Assembly (NCBI RefSeq): GCF_011806425.1
Contig: NZ_JAATOV010000002.1
Coordinates: 434,001-498,000 of the forward strand
Direction of reading: 5' to 3'
Source: Thalassospira lucentensis
Lineage (GTDB): Bacteria > Pseudomonadota > Alphaproteobacteria > Rhodospirillales > Thalassospiraceae
Length of the DNA: 64,000 bases
In this document: positions 36,606 through 45,152 of the stretch, piece after piece
Position numbering within the stretch: position 1 is the first letter of the stretch
How the letters are laid out: the number at the start of each line of letters is the position of its first letter
The notes under the pieces: model-generated
Told to the model about the DNA's origin: nothing
Seen by the model: the letters and a program-made list of their open reading frames with translations, nothing else
The model's database searches: none
Made by a program: the position numbers and the translations under genes

Positions 36606-36622
36606 TGTTGGCAAAACCAACA
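36606..36622. promoter_or_regulatory. Candidate repressor operator
   Basis: TGTTGG-CAAAA-CCAACA, a perfect 6-5-6 inverted repeat in the spacer between the DeoR-type gene and phnD, embedded in a run of AACAA/AAACC-type repeats (to about 36648). Placement suits an operator for the adjacent repressor. It does not match the E. coli GlpR consensus. Confidence 0.45.
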
Positions 36623-36649
36623 ATAACAAAACCACAAAACCACAAAATC

Positions 36650-36665
36650 GCCGGGAAAACCCGGC
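36650..36665 (+). promoter_or_regulatory. Leader hairpin upstream of phnD
   Basis: GCCGGG-AAAA-CCCGGC, a 6-bp GC hairpin with a stable tetraloop followed by TTTCA, 28 nt before the phnD start. It could be an attenuator or mRNA-stabilising 5' stem. Confidence 0.5.
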
Positions 36666-36693
36666 TTTCACAGGGAAGAAAGGTCTAAGGATC

Positions 36694-37692
36694 GTGTTTT
36701 CGCATTCGAAAAAAATTGAAACATTGAAGTTTACCAGCCTGCTGGCAGCAATCGGCATGGTTGGCATGGCATCCGCCCCAGCAAAGGCCGCTGACGATTG
36801 CATTGCGCGCGGCGATCTTGACCAGATCTATTGCGACATGAACGGTGACCTTGTTGCCGATGCCCCGGCCGAAGATCAGCTGGTTGATCCCGATACACTT
36901 GTTTTTGCCTATACCCCGGTCGAAGACCCGGCGGTCTATGCCGATATCTGGGACCCGTTCCTTAAACATCTTGAAGAAGTGACCGGCAAAGACGTTCATT
37001 TCTTTGCGGTTCAGTCAAACTCCGCCGAAGTTGAAGCCATGCGTTCGGGCCGTCTGCATGTTGCAGGTTTCTCGACCGGGCCGACCCCGTTTGCAGTGAA
37101 CCTTGCCGGTGCGGTTCCGTTTGCACTGATGGGCGGAGATGATGGTCGTTTTGGCTATACGCTTCAGCTTTATACCCGGACCGACAGCGGGATTAATACG
37201 GTTGCCGATCTGAAAGGCAAACGCGTTGCCCATACGTCGCCGACGTCAAACTCGGGCAACCTTGCACCGCGTGCCCTTCTTCCGGGTCAGGGCGTTGTGC
37301 CGGACGAAGATTACGAAGTTGTCTATTCCGGGTCGCACGATCAGTCGATCCTGGGCGTTGTTGCCGGTGACTATGACGCGGCCCCGGTCGCATCCGAGGT
37401 TGTTGACCGTATGGCGCAGCGCGATCTTTATGATCCGAGCGAAGTTAAGGTCATCTACGAAAGCAAGCCTTTCCCGACCACGTCGTTTAACTACGCCTAT
37501 AACCTCAAACCTGAATTGGTTGAGAAAATCAAAGAAGCGTTCTTTACCTTTGATATGAAGGGCACGGCCCTTGGTGAAGAGTTTAAAGGTGTCTCGAAAT
37601 TCATTCCGGTTACCTATCAGGATGACTGGGCTGTTATTCGTGAAATTCAGGCCGCCAACGGTGTCAAATACACCCCGGACAACCTGAAGTAA
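36694..37692 (+). CDS. phnD: Phosphonate-type ABC transporter substrate-binding protein
   Basis: Periplasmic binding protein of the PhnD family, 332 residues. GTG 36694 gives an ideal signal peptide (two Lys, hydrophobic core, cleavage near AKA-AD) with AAGG just upstream; TTG 36724 is an alternative. The phosphate/phosphonate pocket loop is visible as HTSPTSNSGNLAP (about residues 180-192), and YSGSHDQSILGVVAGDYDAAPV supplies a His-Asp pair. The binding of a phosphorylated group is therefore expected. Because the operon ends in glpD and is controlled by a GlpR-like repressor, the natural ligand is more probably glycerol-3-phosphate or a relative than a phosphonate. Family is certain; ligand is inference. 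Confidence 0.9.
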   Translation: MFSHSKKIETLKFTSLLAAIGMVGMASAPAKAADDCIARGDLDQIYCDMNGDLVADAPAEDQLVDPDTLVFAYTPVEDPAVYADIWDPFLKHLEEVTGKDVHFFAVQSNSAEVEAMRSGRLHVAGFSTGPTPFAVNLAGAVPFALMGGDDGRFGYTLQLYTRTDSGINTVADLKGKRVAHTSPTSNSGNLAPRALLPGQGVVPDEDYEVVYSGSHDQSILGVVAGDYDAAPVASEVVDRMAQRDLYDPSEVKVIYESKPFPTTSFNYAYNLKPELVEKIKEAFFTFDMKGTALGEEFKGVSKFIPVTYQDDWAVIREIQAANGVKYTPDNLK

Positions 37693-37723
37693 TCCACACC
37701 ATTCCCATCTTGACGACCAAGCG

Positions 37724-37744
37724 GGGCCCGATGATTTCGGGCCC
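37724..37744 (+). terminator. Hairpin between phnD and phnC
   Basis: GGGCCCGA (37724-37731) pairs perfectly with TCGGGCCC (37737-37744) over a 5-nt loop, without a U-run. Probable partial terminator or 3'-end protector for the phnD mRNA segment. Confidence 0.7.
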
Positions 37745-37776
37745 TGTGATGGCCCATTTATATCCGGGGTAACGCA

Positions 37777-38574
37777 ATGCTGCGTATCAAAGAACTCGTA
37801 AAGCGCTATGGCAACGACAAGGCGGTTCTCAAGAACCTGAACCTTGAAGTACCGGGCGAAAGTGTCGTTTCCATTATTGGCGCTTCGGGGGCGGGCAAAA
37901 GTACCTTGCTGCGCTGTATCAACCGATTGGTCGAACCGTCTTCGGGGTCCATCGAACTTAATGGCACCGAACTGACCAGCCTTGAAGGCAAGGCACTGCG
38001 TCTGGCACGGCGCCGCATTGGCATGGTGTTTCAGGGGTTCAACCTGATTGATCGCCTGACCGTCATGGAAAACGTTCAATCCGGGCGTCTTGGCTATCTT
38101 CCGGCGTGGCGCGCGATGACGCGCAAATACCCACAAGAAGACATCGACCGGGCATTTCATTTGATGGAACGTGTGGGCATTGCCCATTACGCCAACAAAC
38201 GTGCCGATGAACTTTCCGGCGGGGAACGCCAGCGTGTCGGGGTTGTGCGCGCCTTGATGCAGGAGCCAGAAATCCTGCTGGCCGATGAGCCGACCGCATC
38301 CCTTGACCCGAAAACATCCAAACAGATCATGGAACTGCTGCGCGCACTGGCGTCTGAGCTGCATCTGCCGGTTCTGATCAACATCCACAACGTTAACGAG
38401 GCCAAGGAATATACCCAGCGTATTGTTGGCATGCGGTTTGGCCGCATCATTTTCGATGGCGAACCCGTCGATCTGAACAATGACGCGATGGACGAAATTT
38501 ATGCCGGTGTCCCAGCCGAAGAACGCGGCGGGGCCGAAAGCAGCACCCATTTGCGTGAGGTTGCGGCAAAATGA
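37777..38574 (+). CDS. phnC: Phosphonate-type ABC transporter ATPase PhnC
   Basis: ATPase of 265 residues. Walker A GASGAGKST (about 34-42), Q-loop MVFQGFNLIDRLTV, signature LSGGERQRVG, Walker B ILLADEPTASLD and a degenerate H-loop (NIHNVNEAKEY) are all typical of PhnC. Length and the NIHNV H-loop distinguish it from the polar-amino-acid group. Stop overlaps the first permease (ATGA), so the complex is co-translated. Energises the PhnE1-PhnE2 channel. Confidence 0.93.
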   Translation: MLRIKELVKRYGNDKAVLKNLNLEVPGESVVSIIGASGAGKSTLLRCINRLVEPSSGSIELNGTELTSLEGKALRLARRRIGMVFQGFNLIDRLTVMENVQSGRLGYLPAWRAMTRKYPQEDIDRAFHLMERVGIAHYANKRADELSGGERQRVGVVRALMQEPEILLADEPTASLDPKTSKQIMELLRALASELHLPVLINIHNVNEAKEYTQRIVGMRFGRIIFDGEPVDLNNDAMDEIYAGVPAEERGGAESSTHLREVAAK

Positions 38575-39377
38575 ACACGACCGTTGAAAAAACCGGTCGC
38601 ACCTGGAAAAAGCCGCCCTTTATCGCCAATCCGGCGATCCGTTGGGCGCTGATTATCGGGATTGCGGCCTATGTCTGGTGGGCCTTAACCAGCCTGCCAT
38701 TTGATTGGGATCGTATTCAACAAGGCATCCCACGCGCTATCCGCATTTTTAAGGGCGCATTCCCGCCCAGCTTCCTGCGGGGTGAGTTGCTGTTTGATGG
38801 CTTTATGGAAAGCATCAAGATCGCGATTGTCGCCACCCTTTTGGGGCTGGCACTAAGCGTTCCGATTGCCTTTGCATCCGCCTCAAATGTTGCGCCTAAA
38901 TGGCTTTATACCATCGGGCGTGGCGTGATCATTGTCGCGCGGTCATTCCATCCGGTCATTGTTGCCATCCTGTTTGTGAAGGCCGTCGGGTTTGGGCCGC
39001 TTGCGGGTATTTTGACCCTGACGATCTATTCGATCGGGTTTGTTGCCAAAATGCTGGCCGAGCGGATCGAAGAAATTGATTGGGGTCAGGTCGAGGCGAT
39101 CAAATCAGTTGGTGGGGGCACATTTGTCACCATGCTGTATGCCGTGATCCCGCAAATCATGCCCCGTCAGATCGGCCTTTCGATCTATCAACTTGATAGC
39201 AATCTGCGTGCATCCGCCATTGTTGGCATCGTCGGTGCCGGCGGGATTGGATCGACGTTGCTGAATGCCTTTGGGCGGTATGACTATGACTTCGCACTGG
39301 CGATTACGCTGTGCATCATTGGCGTTATCCTTGTCAGTGAAGCCATCAGCGGCCGGATCAGGAGGAACCTATGGTAG
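38571..39377 (+). CDS. phnE: Phosphonate-type ABC transporter permease PhnE, first copy
   Basis: Permease of 268 residues with about six TM segments. The PhnE EAA-type loop is seen as EEIDWGQVEAIKSVGGGTFVTML, here noted at about residues 165-187, and the following IPQIMPRQIGLSIYQLDSNLRASAI region, with the closing VGIVGAGGIGSTL motif, is diagnostic of PhnE. It overlaps both neighbours (4 nt with phnC, 7 nt with the next phnE). Confidence 0.93.
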   Translation: MNTTVEKTGRTWKKPPFIANPAIRWALIIGIAAYVWWALTSLPFDWDRIQQGIPRAIRIFKGAFPPSFLRGELLFDGFMESIKIAIVATLLGLALSVPIAFASASNVAPKWLYTIGRGVIIVARSFHPVIVAILFVKAVGFGPLAGILTLTIYSIGFVAKMLAERIEEIDWGQVEAIKSVGGGTFVTMLYAVIPQIMPRQIGLSIYQLDSNLRASAIVGIVGAGGIGSTLLNAFGRYDYDFALAITLCIIGVILVSEAISGRIRRNLW

Positions 39378-40195
39378 CCACCACACAAAATTCCGGTCCT
39401 GACGCCATCGCCCACCGCGAATGGTCCCGTTATAGCAGCAAGCAACGCTGGATGCGGTTTGGCGCGACAGCACTTGTTGCGCTGGCGGTTATCTGGTCTT
39501 TATCGACGATCAATATCATCTGGCCGTGGTTGTGGGATGCCCCACAACAGATGGGCGATTTGTTTGGGCGTATGTTCCCACCGTCCCTTGAGGGATGGAA
39601 AGAAATTGCCTGGACCCTTTTGGAAACGATCAATATCGCAACGATTGCGACATTCTTTGCCGTTTTCATGTCCTTGCCGATTGCCCTGATTTCCGCACAG
39701 AACACCACGCCGAACCGCTATACCCTATGGCTTGGCCGGTTTATTTTGGTCTCGTCGCGTTCGGTTAACACCATCATCTGGGCATTGCTGTTTGTGGCGG
39801 TGTTCGGACCGGGTGTTTTGGCCGGTATTCTGGCAATCGTGTTTCGATCACTTGGCTTCCTTGGCAAATTGCTGGGCGAAGCGATTGAGGAAATTGACCG
39901 TGCCCCGATTGAAGCCCTTGAGGCGGTTGGTGCATCGCGGTTCAAAATCCTGGTTTACGGGGTTATTCCGCAAGTCATGCCGACCTTCTTTGCCGTGTCG
40001 ATCCTGCGTTGGGACATTAACCTGCGCGAAAGTACGGTTCTGGGTCTGGTTGGTGCCGGGGGAATTGGCATCATCCTTCAAGGCGCGATTGATACCTTTG
40101 CGTGGCAGACCGTTGCAACGATCCTGCTGGCGATTATCGGCCTTGTGATCATTGGCGAGGCGATTTCAGCTTACCTGCGTAAAAAGGTGATCTAA
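39371..40195 (+). CDS. phnE: Phosphonate-type ABC transporter permease PhnE, second copy
   Basis: Permease of 274 residues, a diverged homologue of the preceding gene, so the channel is a PhnE1/PhnE2 heterodimer as in many alphaproteobacteria. The loop EEIDRAPIEALEAVGASRF and the LGLVGAGGIGIIL ending are present. Its ATG 39371 lies inside the end of the first permease, and its stop is separated by one base from the GTG of glpD, tying transport to glycerol-3-phosphate oxidation at the level of translation. Confidence 0.93.
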   Translation: MVATTQNSGPDAIAHREWSRYSSKQRWMRFGATALVALAVIWSLSTINIIWPWLWDAPQQMGDLFGRMFPPSLEGWKEIAWTLLETINIATIATFFAVFMSLPIALISAQNTTPNRYTLWLGRFILVSSRSVNTIIWALLFVAVFGPGVLAGILAIVFRSLGFLGKLLGEAIEEIDRAPIEALEAVGASRFKILVYGVIPQVMPTFFAVSILRWDINLRESTVLGLVGAGGIGIILQGAIDTFAWQTVATILLAIIGLVIIGEAISAYLRKKVI

Positions 40196-40196
40196 C

Positions 40197-41717
40197 GTGA
40201 CGAAAACGTACGACCTTCTGGTCGTAGGCGGCGGCATCAATGGGGCGGGTATCGCCCGTGATGCCGCCGGTCGCGGGCTGTCTGTTCTGTTGGTCGAACA
40301 GCGCGATCTTGCCTCGGCTACGTCTTCTTCCTCGACCAAACTTATCCATGGCGGCCTTCGATATCTTGAACATTACGAATTCCGATTGGTGCGTGAAGCG
40401 CTTCAGGAACGCGAAGTTCTGTTATCCGCGGCCCCGCATATCATCTGGCCACTAACATTTGTTTTGCCGCACCACCGCGGGTTACGTCCCAAATGGATGC
40501 TGCGCGCGGGTTTGTTTTTGTATGACCATCTGGCCAAACGCAAACGCCTGTCGGGGTCACGTGCGGTATCATTAAACGGCACCGCCGAAGGCGATCCGTT
40601 AAACAGTGCCTTTCACAGCGGATTTTCCTATTCCGATTGCTGGGTCGATGACGCACGCTTGGTCGTGCTGAATGCCCAAGATGCACAGGCACATGGCGCG
40701 GATATTCGCACCCGTACCCGGTGTGAAAGCCTTATGCGCAATGCCGATCATTGGCAGGCAACATTATCGCCAGAAGATGGATCGACCGAGGTTATCCATG
40801 CGCGATCTGTGGTCAATGCCGCGGGCCCGTGGGTCACAAACATCGTTGATCATGCGGGCCTTGGTGATAAGGCCGCAGGCTTGCGGTTGGTCAAGGGCAG
40901 CCACATTGTTGTGCCGCGCATTCATGATCACGACCATTGCTATATTTTTCAAAATAGCGATGGGCGCATTGCCTTTGCCATCCCCTATCAGCGTGACTAC
41001 ACCCTGATAGGCACCACCGATGTCCCCTATGACGGGGATCCGGCGATGGTTAAAATCAACAGCGATGAAATCGACTATATGCTTGATTTGGTGAATGGCT
41101 ATTTGGCCAAGCCGGTCACGCGCGACGATATCGTTTGGGATTATTCCGGGGTGCGGCCGCTTTATGATGACAAGAACGACAATGCATCGGCGGTGACCCG
41201 TGATTATGTCTTTGATCTTGATACCGGGGAACATAACGATGTCCCGCCGATCCTGTCGATCTATGGCGGCAAGATCACGACATATCGCCGCCTTGCGGAA
41301 CATGCGATGCAAAAGCTTTGCCCCGTACTTGGCAATTTTGCCCCCGATTGGACGGCGGATGCGATCCTTCCGGGTGGGGATATGCCAGACGCGGACTTTG
41401 ACCGTTTCCTGGCGACGGCCAAGGCGCAGTTTCCTTGGATGCCCGAACCGCTTTTGCATCGGCTCTCCCGGTGCTATGGCACGGCCCTTTATCAAATTAT
41501 CGGGGGTGCCTCGGAAACATCACAATTAGGACAACAGGTTGCGCCAAACCTGTATGAAGTTGAATTGTCCTACCTGATGGCGCATGAATGGGCCCGCACC
41601 GCAGACGATGTTTTGTGGCGCCGGACCAAGCTTGGCCTTGGGATGCAGTCTGATCAGGTCGCTGCAGTCACTGACTGGTTTGCCGCCCAAGCCCGACTTG
41701 GTCGGGCTGCACACTAA
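40197..41717 (+). CDS. glpD: Aerobic glycerol-3-phosphate dehydrogenase
   Basis: Membrane-associated FAD enzyme (506 residues, E. coli GlpD 501) oxidising glycerol-3-phosphate to dihydroxyacetone phosphate and feeding electrons to quinone. The alignment with E. coli GlpD is strong throughout: FAD motif GGGINGAGIARDAAGRG, STKLIHGGLRYLEHYEFRL (positions about 42-60), SDCWVDDARLV, VKGSHIVVPR, DYSGVRPL, GGKITTYRRLAEHA and RTADDVLWRRTKLGL. GTG 40197 starts one base after the phnE stop. No glycerol kinase or facilitator is in the operon, so the substrate should enter already phosphorylated. A terminator follows. Confidence 0.96.
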   Translation: MTKTYDLLVVGGGINGAGIARDAAGRGLSVLLVEQRDLASATSSSSTKLIHGGLRYLEHYEFRLVREALQEREVLLSAAPHIIWPLTFVLPHHRGLRPKWMLRAGLFLYDHLAKRKRLSGSRAVSLNGTAEGDPLNSAFHSGFSYSDCWVDDARLVVLNAQDAQAHGADIRTRTRCESLMRNADHWQATLSPEDGSTEVIHARSVVNAAGPWVTNIVDHAGLGDKAAGLRLVKGSHIVVPRIHDHDHCYIFQNSDGRIAFAIPYQRDYTLIGTTDVPYDGDPAMVKINSDEIDYMLDLVNGYLAKPVTRDDIVWDYSGVRPLYDDKNDNASAVTRDYVFDLDTGEHNDVPPILSIYGGKITTYRRLAEHAMQKLCPVLGNFAPDWTADAILPGGDMPDADFDRFLATAKAQFPWMPEPLLHRLSRCYGTALYQIIGGASETSQLGQQVAPNLYEVELSYLMAHEWARTADDVLWRRTKLGLGMQSDQVAAVTDWFAAQARLGRAAH

Positions 41718-41725
41718 TTCAAAAT

Positions 41726-41755
41726 AAAAGGCGGTGAAGAAATTCACCGCCTTTT
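41726..41755. terminator. Bidirectional terminator between glpD and gshA
   Basis: 13-bp perfect stem (41726-41738 with 41743-41755), tetraloop GAAA, and A/T tracts at both feet. Confidence 0.95.
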
Positions 41756-41794
41756 ATGCATTTGAAGTCATCTGGATCGCGCAATTGCGCAGGC

Positions 41795-43165
41795 TTAGTA
41801 AGCATATTCCTTGAACAGCGGATCGACCGAGCCATTCCACTCGGTTTCATACTTATCCAAGAATTCCTCGGCCAAGGTACGACCGCTTTCGGCGACGTCT
41901 TCGAGGCTATCAAGGAAGTGGCTTTCATCATCGCCATAGCCATCCATGCGACCCCGGTTTTTCAGGCCCTGCTTGGAAATTGCCAGAACGTCCTTGGCAA
42001 GATCCTGCACCGTGCCGTTTTTAAACTTGGTGGCAAGGGCGGTGCGCGGCACATCGTTACGCAGCGCTTCGCGTTCTTCGTTGCTCAGATCGCTGACCAA
42101 ATTCCAGGCGGCATCCAATGCGGCATCATCATACAGCAAGCCAACCCAAAGGGCCGGCAACGCGCAAATGCGTTTCCACGGGCCACCATCGGCACCGCGC
42201 ATTTCAAGAAACTTCTTAAGGCGGACTTCCGGGAAGGCGGTGGTCATATGATCTGACCAGTCATTCATGGTCGGACGTTCACCGGGCAACACATCAAGTT
42301 TGCCAGCCATGAAATCACGGAACGACTTACCCGCAGCATTGATGTATTTGCCATCGCGATAGACAAAATACATCGGCACATCGAGCATATAATCAACATA
42401 GCGTTCAAAGCCAAAACCGTCTTCGAACACAAATGGCAGCATGCCACAGCGATCCGGATCGGTATCGGTCCAAACGTTCGAGCGTGCCGACAAGAAGCCG
42501 CTTGGTTTGCCATCAATGAACGGCGACGCGGCAAACAGGGCCGTTGCGACCGGCTGCAAGGCCAAAGACGCGCGGAATTTTTTGACCATGTCGGCCTCGG
42601 ACGAATAGTCCAGGTTGACCTGAATGGTTGAGGTCCGCAGCATCATATCAAGGCCAAGATTACCGACCTTTGGCATATAATCGCCCATGATCGCGTAGCG
42701 GCCTTTTGGCATCCACGGGATGTCTTTGCGTTCCCATTTCGGGTTATGCCCGACACCAAGCATATCGATGCCAAGGTCATCACAAATCTGGCGCACCTGA
42801 TGCAGGTGGGTGTGTACTTCACCACAGGTCTGGTGAATATTTTTAAGCGGCGCACCCGACAATTCAATCTGCCCACCCGGTTCGAGCGAGACAGAGCATT
42901 TGTCCTTGGTCAGCGCAATGACATTGCCGTTTTCAATGACTGGTTCCCAGTCATAATGTTCGGCAAGGGCATTCAGCAGGGTTTTAACCCCACGTTCGCC
43001 TTCGTAAGGGATGGGGCGAAGATCATCGCGGGTGAAGGCGAATTTTTCGTGTTCGGTGCCGATGGCCCAGTCGCTTTTTGGCGTACAGCCGGACTCGAAC
43101 CATTCGACAAGCTGGCGCCGGCTTTCGATTACCGGGCTATCGCCAGTGGAGGCGCTGACAGTCAT
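41795..43165 (-). CDS. gshA: Glutamate-cysteine ligase, plant/alphaproteobacterial type
   Basis: First enzyme of glutathione synthesis (456 residues), joining L-glutamate and L-cysteine with ATP. It is the GCS2-plant class seen in alphaproteobacteria, not the E. coli class. Recognisable segments are [10 protein letters not shown] (about residues 35-44, substrate glutamate and metal ligands), [14 protein letters not shown], and [17 protein letters not shown]. In plants this class is redox-regulated by disulfides; several Cys are present but equivalence is not established. It begins 11 nt after rsmE, so the two form an operon. Confidence 0.94.
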   Translation of the reverse strand: MTVSASTGDSPVIESRRQLVEWFESGCTPKSDWAIGTEHEKFAFTRDDLRPIPYEGERGVKTLLNALAEHYDWEPVIENGNVIALTKDKCSVSLEPGGQIELSGAPLKNIHQTCGEVHTHLHQVRQICDDLGIDMLGVGHNPKWERKDIPWMPKGRYAIMGDYMPKVGNLGLDMMLRTSTIQVNLDYSSEADMVKKFRASLALQPVATALFAASPFIDGKPSGFLSARSNVWTDTDPDRCGMLPFVFEDGFGFERYVDYMLDVPMYFVYRDGKYINAAGKSFRDFMAGKLDVLPGERPTMNDWSDHMTTAFPEVRLKKFLEMRGADGGPWKRICALPALWVGLLYDDAALDAAWNLVSDLSNEEREALRNDVPRTALATKFKNGTVQDLAKDVLAISKQGLKNRGRMDGYGDDESHFLDSLEDVAESGRTLAEEFLDKYETEWNGSVDPLFKEYAY

Positions 43166-43176
43166 AAGGGCTTCCC

Positions 43177-43977
43177 CTAATCTCTCGTGACGGGCTGGTT
43201 CGACCAGTCGCCGATACGATCCTGAAATACAGTTAACGCAGCAATTGCCGCCGTTTCGGCCCGCAAAATGCGCGGTCCGAGACTAACAGGGGTGGCAAAA
43301 GGCTGTTTACGGATATTTTCAAGTTCGTCGGCGCTAAAGCCGCCTTCAGGTCCAATCACGAGTGCATGGTTAATAACATTGACATTGTCGATAACCGAGC
43401 CAGCGCCCTTTGCCAAGAGCTGACTTAACACTTCACCAATTGGTGACCCTGATCCGGTTTCGTCACAAAACAGCAAATGGTTGTTTTCCGGGCACTTCGC
43501 CACCCAATCCAGCAGACGGACGGGTTCAAATATTTCTGGCACGGTCAGGCGTTCGCACTGCTCGGCGGCTTCGATCACCTGTGACTGCAACCGATCAAGG
43601 CGCACCTTATCGGTAATGCCGTGCTGGGTAATGACGGGCTGAAGCCGCCCGACCCCCATTTCGACAGCCTTTTCGATCAGAAAATCCAGACGCTGCTTTT
43701 TGATCGGGGCGAAAACAAGGGTCGGTCCGACTTCGGTTCCTTGCGGGCGCAATTGCCGTTCAACCGCAACACTTCCCTTCTTTTTACGCAATGCATTAAT
43801 GGTTGCGAGCCACTCGCCATCTAGACCATTAAATATCTTTACAGGCGTTCCGGGCTTGAGCCGCATCACATGTTCAAGGTAATGAGACTGTTCAGGGGAA
43901 AGTTCGATCTCGGATCCGGGCGTGATAGGATCGGAAACGAAAAGGCGTTGGCGCGCACGGGCGGCGTCTGCTGTCAT
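43177..43977 (-). CDS. rsmE: 16S rRNA (uracil1498-N3)-methyltransferase
   Basis: SPOUT-class methyltransferase (266 residues) that methylates U1498 in the ribosomal decoding centre. The N-terminal PUA-like RNA-binding domain ([29 protein letters not shown] at about residues 11-39) is followed by the knotted SAM domain with [34 protein letters not shown] and [13 protein letters not shown], all diagnostic. ATG 43977 is the likely start; an upstream ATG at 43989 is in frame. Co-transcribed with gshA and divergent from ubiA, a neighbourhood I associate with many alphaproteobacteria. Confidence 0.95.
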   Translation of the reverse strand: MTADAARARQRLFVSDPITPGSEIELSPEQSHYLEHVMRLKPGTPVKIFNGLDGEWLATINALRKKKGSVAVERQLRPQGTEVGPTLVFAPIKKQRLDFLIEKAVEMGVGRLQPVITQHGITDKVRLDRLQSQVIEAAEQCERLTVPEIFEPVRLLDWVAKCPENNHLLFCDETGSGSPIGEVLSQLLAKGAGSVIDNVNVINHALVIGPEGGFSADELENIRKQPFATPVSLGPRILRAETAAIAALTVFQDRIGDWSNQPVTRD

Positions 43978-44050
43978 GGATATCCTCAAACATAGCCCAA
44001 AGCCAAAAAATGGCCGGGTTCGAATTCGTTAGGCGTTACATAGGTCGATT

Positions 44051-45004
44051 ATGACACAGGTCAACCAACCAATACAGACTGGCAAGAACGATATGCCCCA
44101 AGACGGCTGGATTGACCGTTTTGTGCCCGAACCCGCACGGCCGTATTTAAAGCTGTTGCGTCTGGATCGGCCGATTGGCACGTGGCTTTTACTGTTGCCG
44201 TGTTGGTGGTCGACCGCGATGGCGGGGGGCATTACGCCGGGCATTGGGGCAAAACAGATCGTCATTATGATGACGCTGTTTGCGATTGGCGCGCTCATCA
44301 TGCGCGGGGCCGGTTGTGTGATCAATGATCTGGCGGATCGTAATTTTGATGGCAAGGTCGAACGCACCATCACCCGCCCGCTTCCAAGTGGGCAGGTAAA
44401 AGTCTGGCAGGCATTGGTGTTTCTTGCCGCGATATTGTTACTCGGCCTTGCGGTTTTGGTGCAGTTTCGCATCGAGGCGATCATTGTCGGCCTGTGTGCC
44501 ATGCCAATTGTGATCACCTACCCGTTTATGAAACGCATCACCTATTGGCCGCAGGCGTGCCTTGGCCTAGCGTTTAACTGGGGCGCGCTTGTTGGTTGGG
44601 CCGCGGTGACCGGCACGGTCGAGCCAGCCGCAATTGCTGTGTATGCCGCCGGGTTCTTTTGGACACTGGGCTATGACACGATTTATGCCCATCAGGACAA
44701 AGATGACGATGCCAAAATCGGCCTGAAATCACTTGCGCTGCGTCTTGGCGATGCGACGCCGAAATGGGCAAAAGGGTTTTATATGGCAACCACCCTGTTG
44801 CTGGGCGTTGCCGGGACGTTGGCCGATTTGCATTGGTCGTATTTTGTCTTGCTGGGTCTTGCCGGTATTCATCTTGGCTGGCAGGTCGCGACGGTGAAAC
44901 TTGATGATGCGGCGAACTGTTTGAAACGGTTTAAATCCAACCGTGATTACGGATTGCTGGTGTTGGCCGCAATTGTGTTGTCACACCTGATTGCGATTGC
45001 ATGA
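44051..45004 (+). CDS. ubiA: 4-hydroxybenzoate polyprenyltransferase
   Basis: Intramembrane prenyltransferase of ubiquinone synthesis, 317 residues, about eight to nine TM helices. The first Mg-diphosphate motif is NDLADRNFDGKVERT (NDxxDxxxD, about residue 95), and the second is YDTIYAHQDKDDD (about 210). LLRLDRPIGTWLLLLPCWWS at the first helix is typical of UbiA. ATG 44051 is used; the ribosome site is weak (AGGT). Divergent from rsmE. UbiD, for a later step of the same pathway, is at 51055-52593. Confidence 0.95.
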   Translation: MTQVNQPIQTGKNDMPQDGWIDRFVPEPARPYLKLLRLDRPIGTWLLLLPCWWSTAMAGGITPGIGAKQIVIMMTLFAIGALIMRGAGCVINDLADRNFDGKVERTITRPLPSGQVKVWQALVFLAAILLLGLAVLVQFRIEAIIVGLCAMPIVITYPFMKRITYWPQACLGLAFNWGALVGWAAVTGTVEPAAIAVYAAGFFWTLGYDTIYAHQDKDDDAKIGLKSLALRLGDATPKWAKGFYMATTLLLGVAGTLADLHWSYFVLLGLAGIHLGWQVATVKLDDAANCLKRFKSNRDYGLLVLAAIVLSHLIAIA

Positions 45005-45152
45005 TATTTTAAAACAGACATTGGATAAATCAGGTCTGGGATTTTCAAAACGGAACCCCATCTGTTTGACATTCCGCTGGTTGGCATCGTGCTGTTTGTC
45101 ATCCTGTTTGAACACATTTCGTACATTTTAATTTACGTATAAGGGCCTGTTT

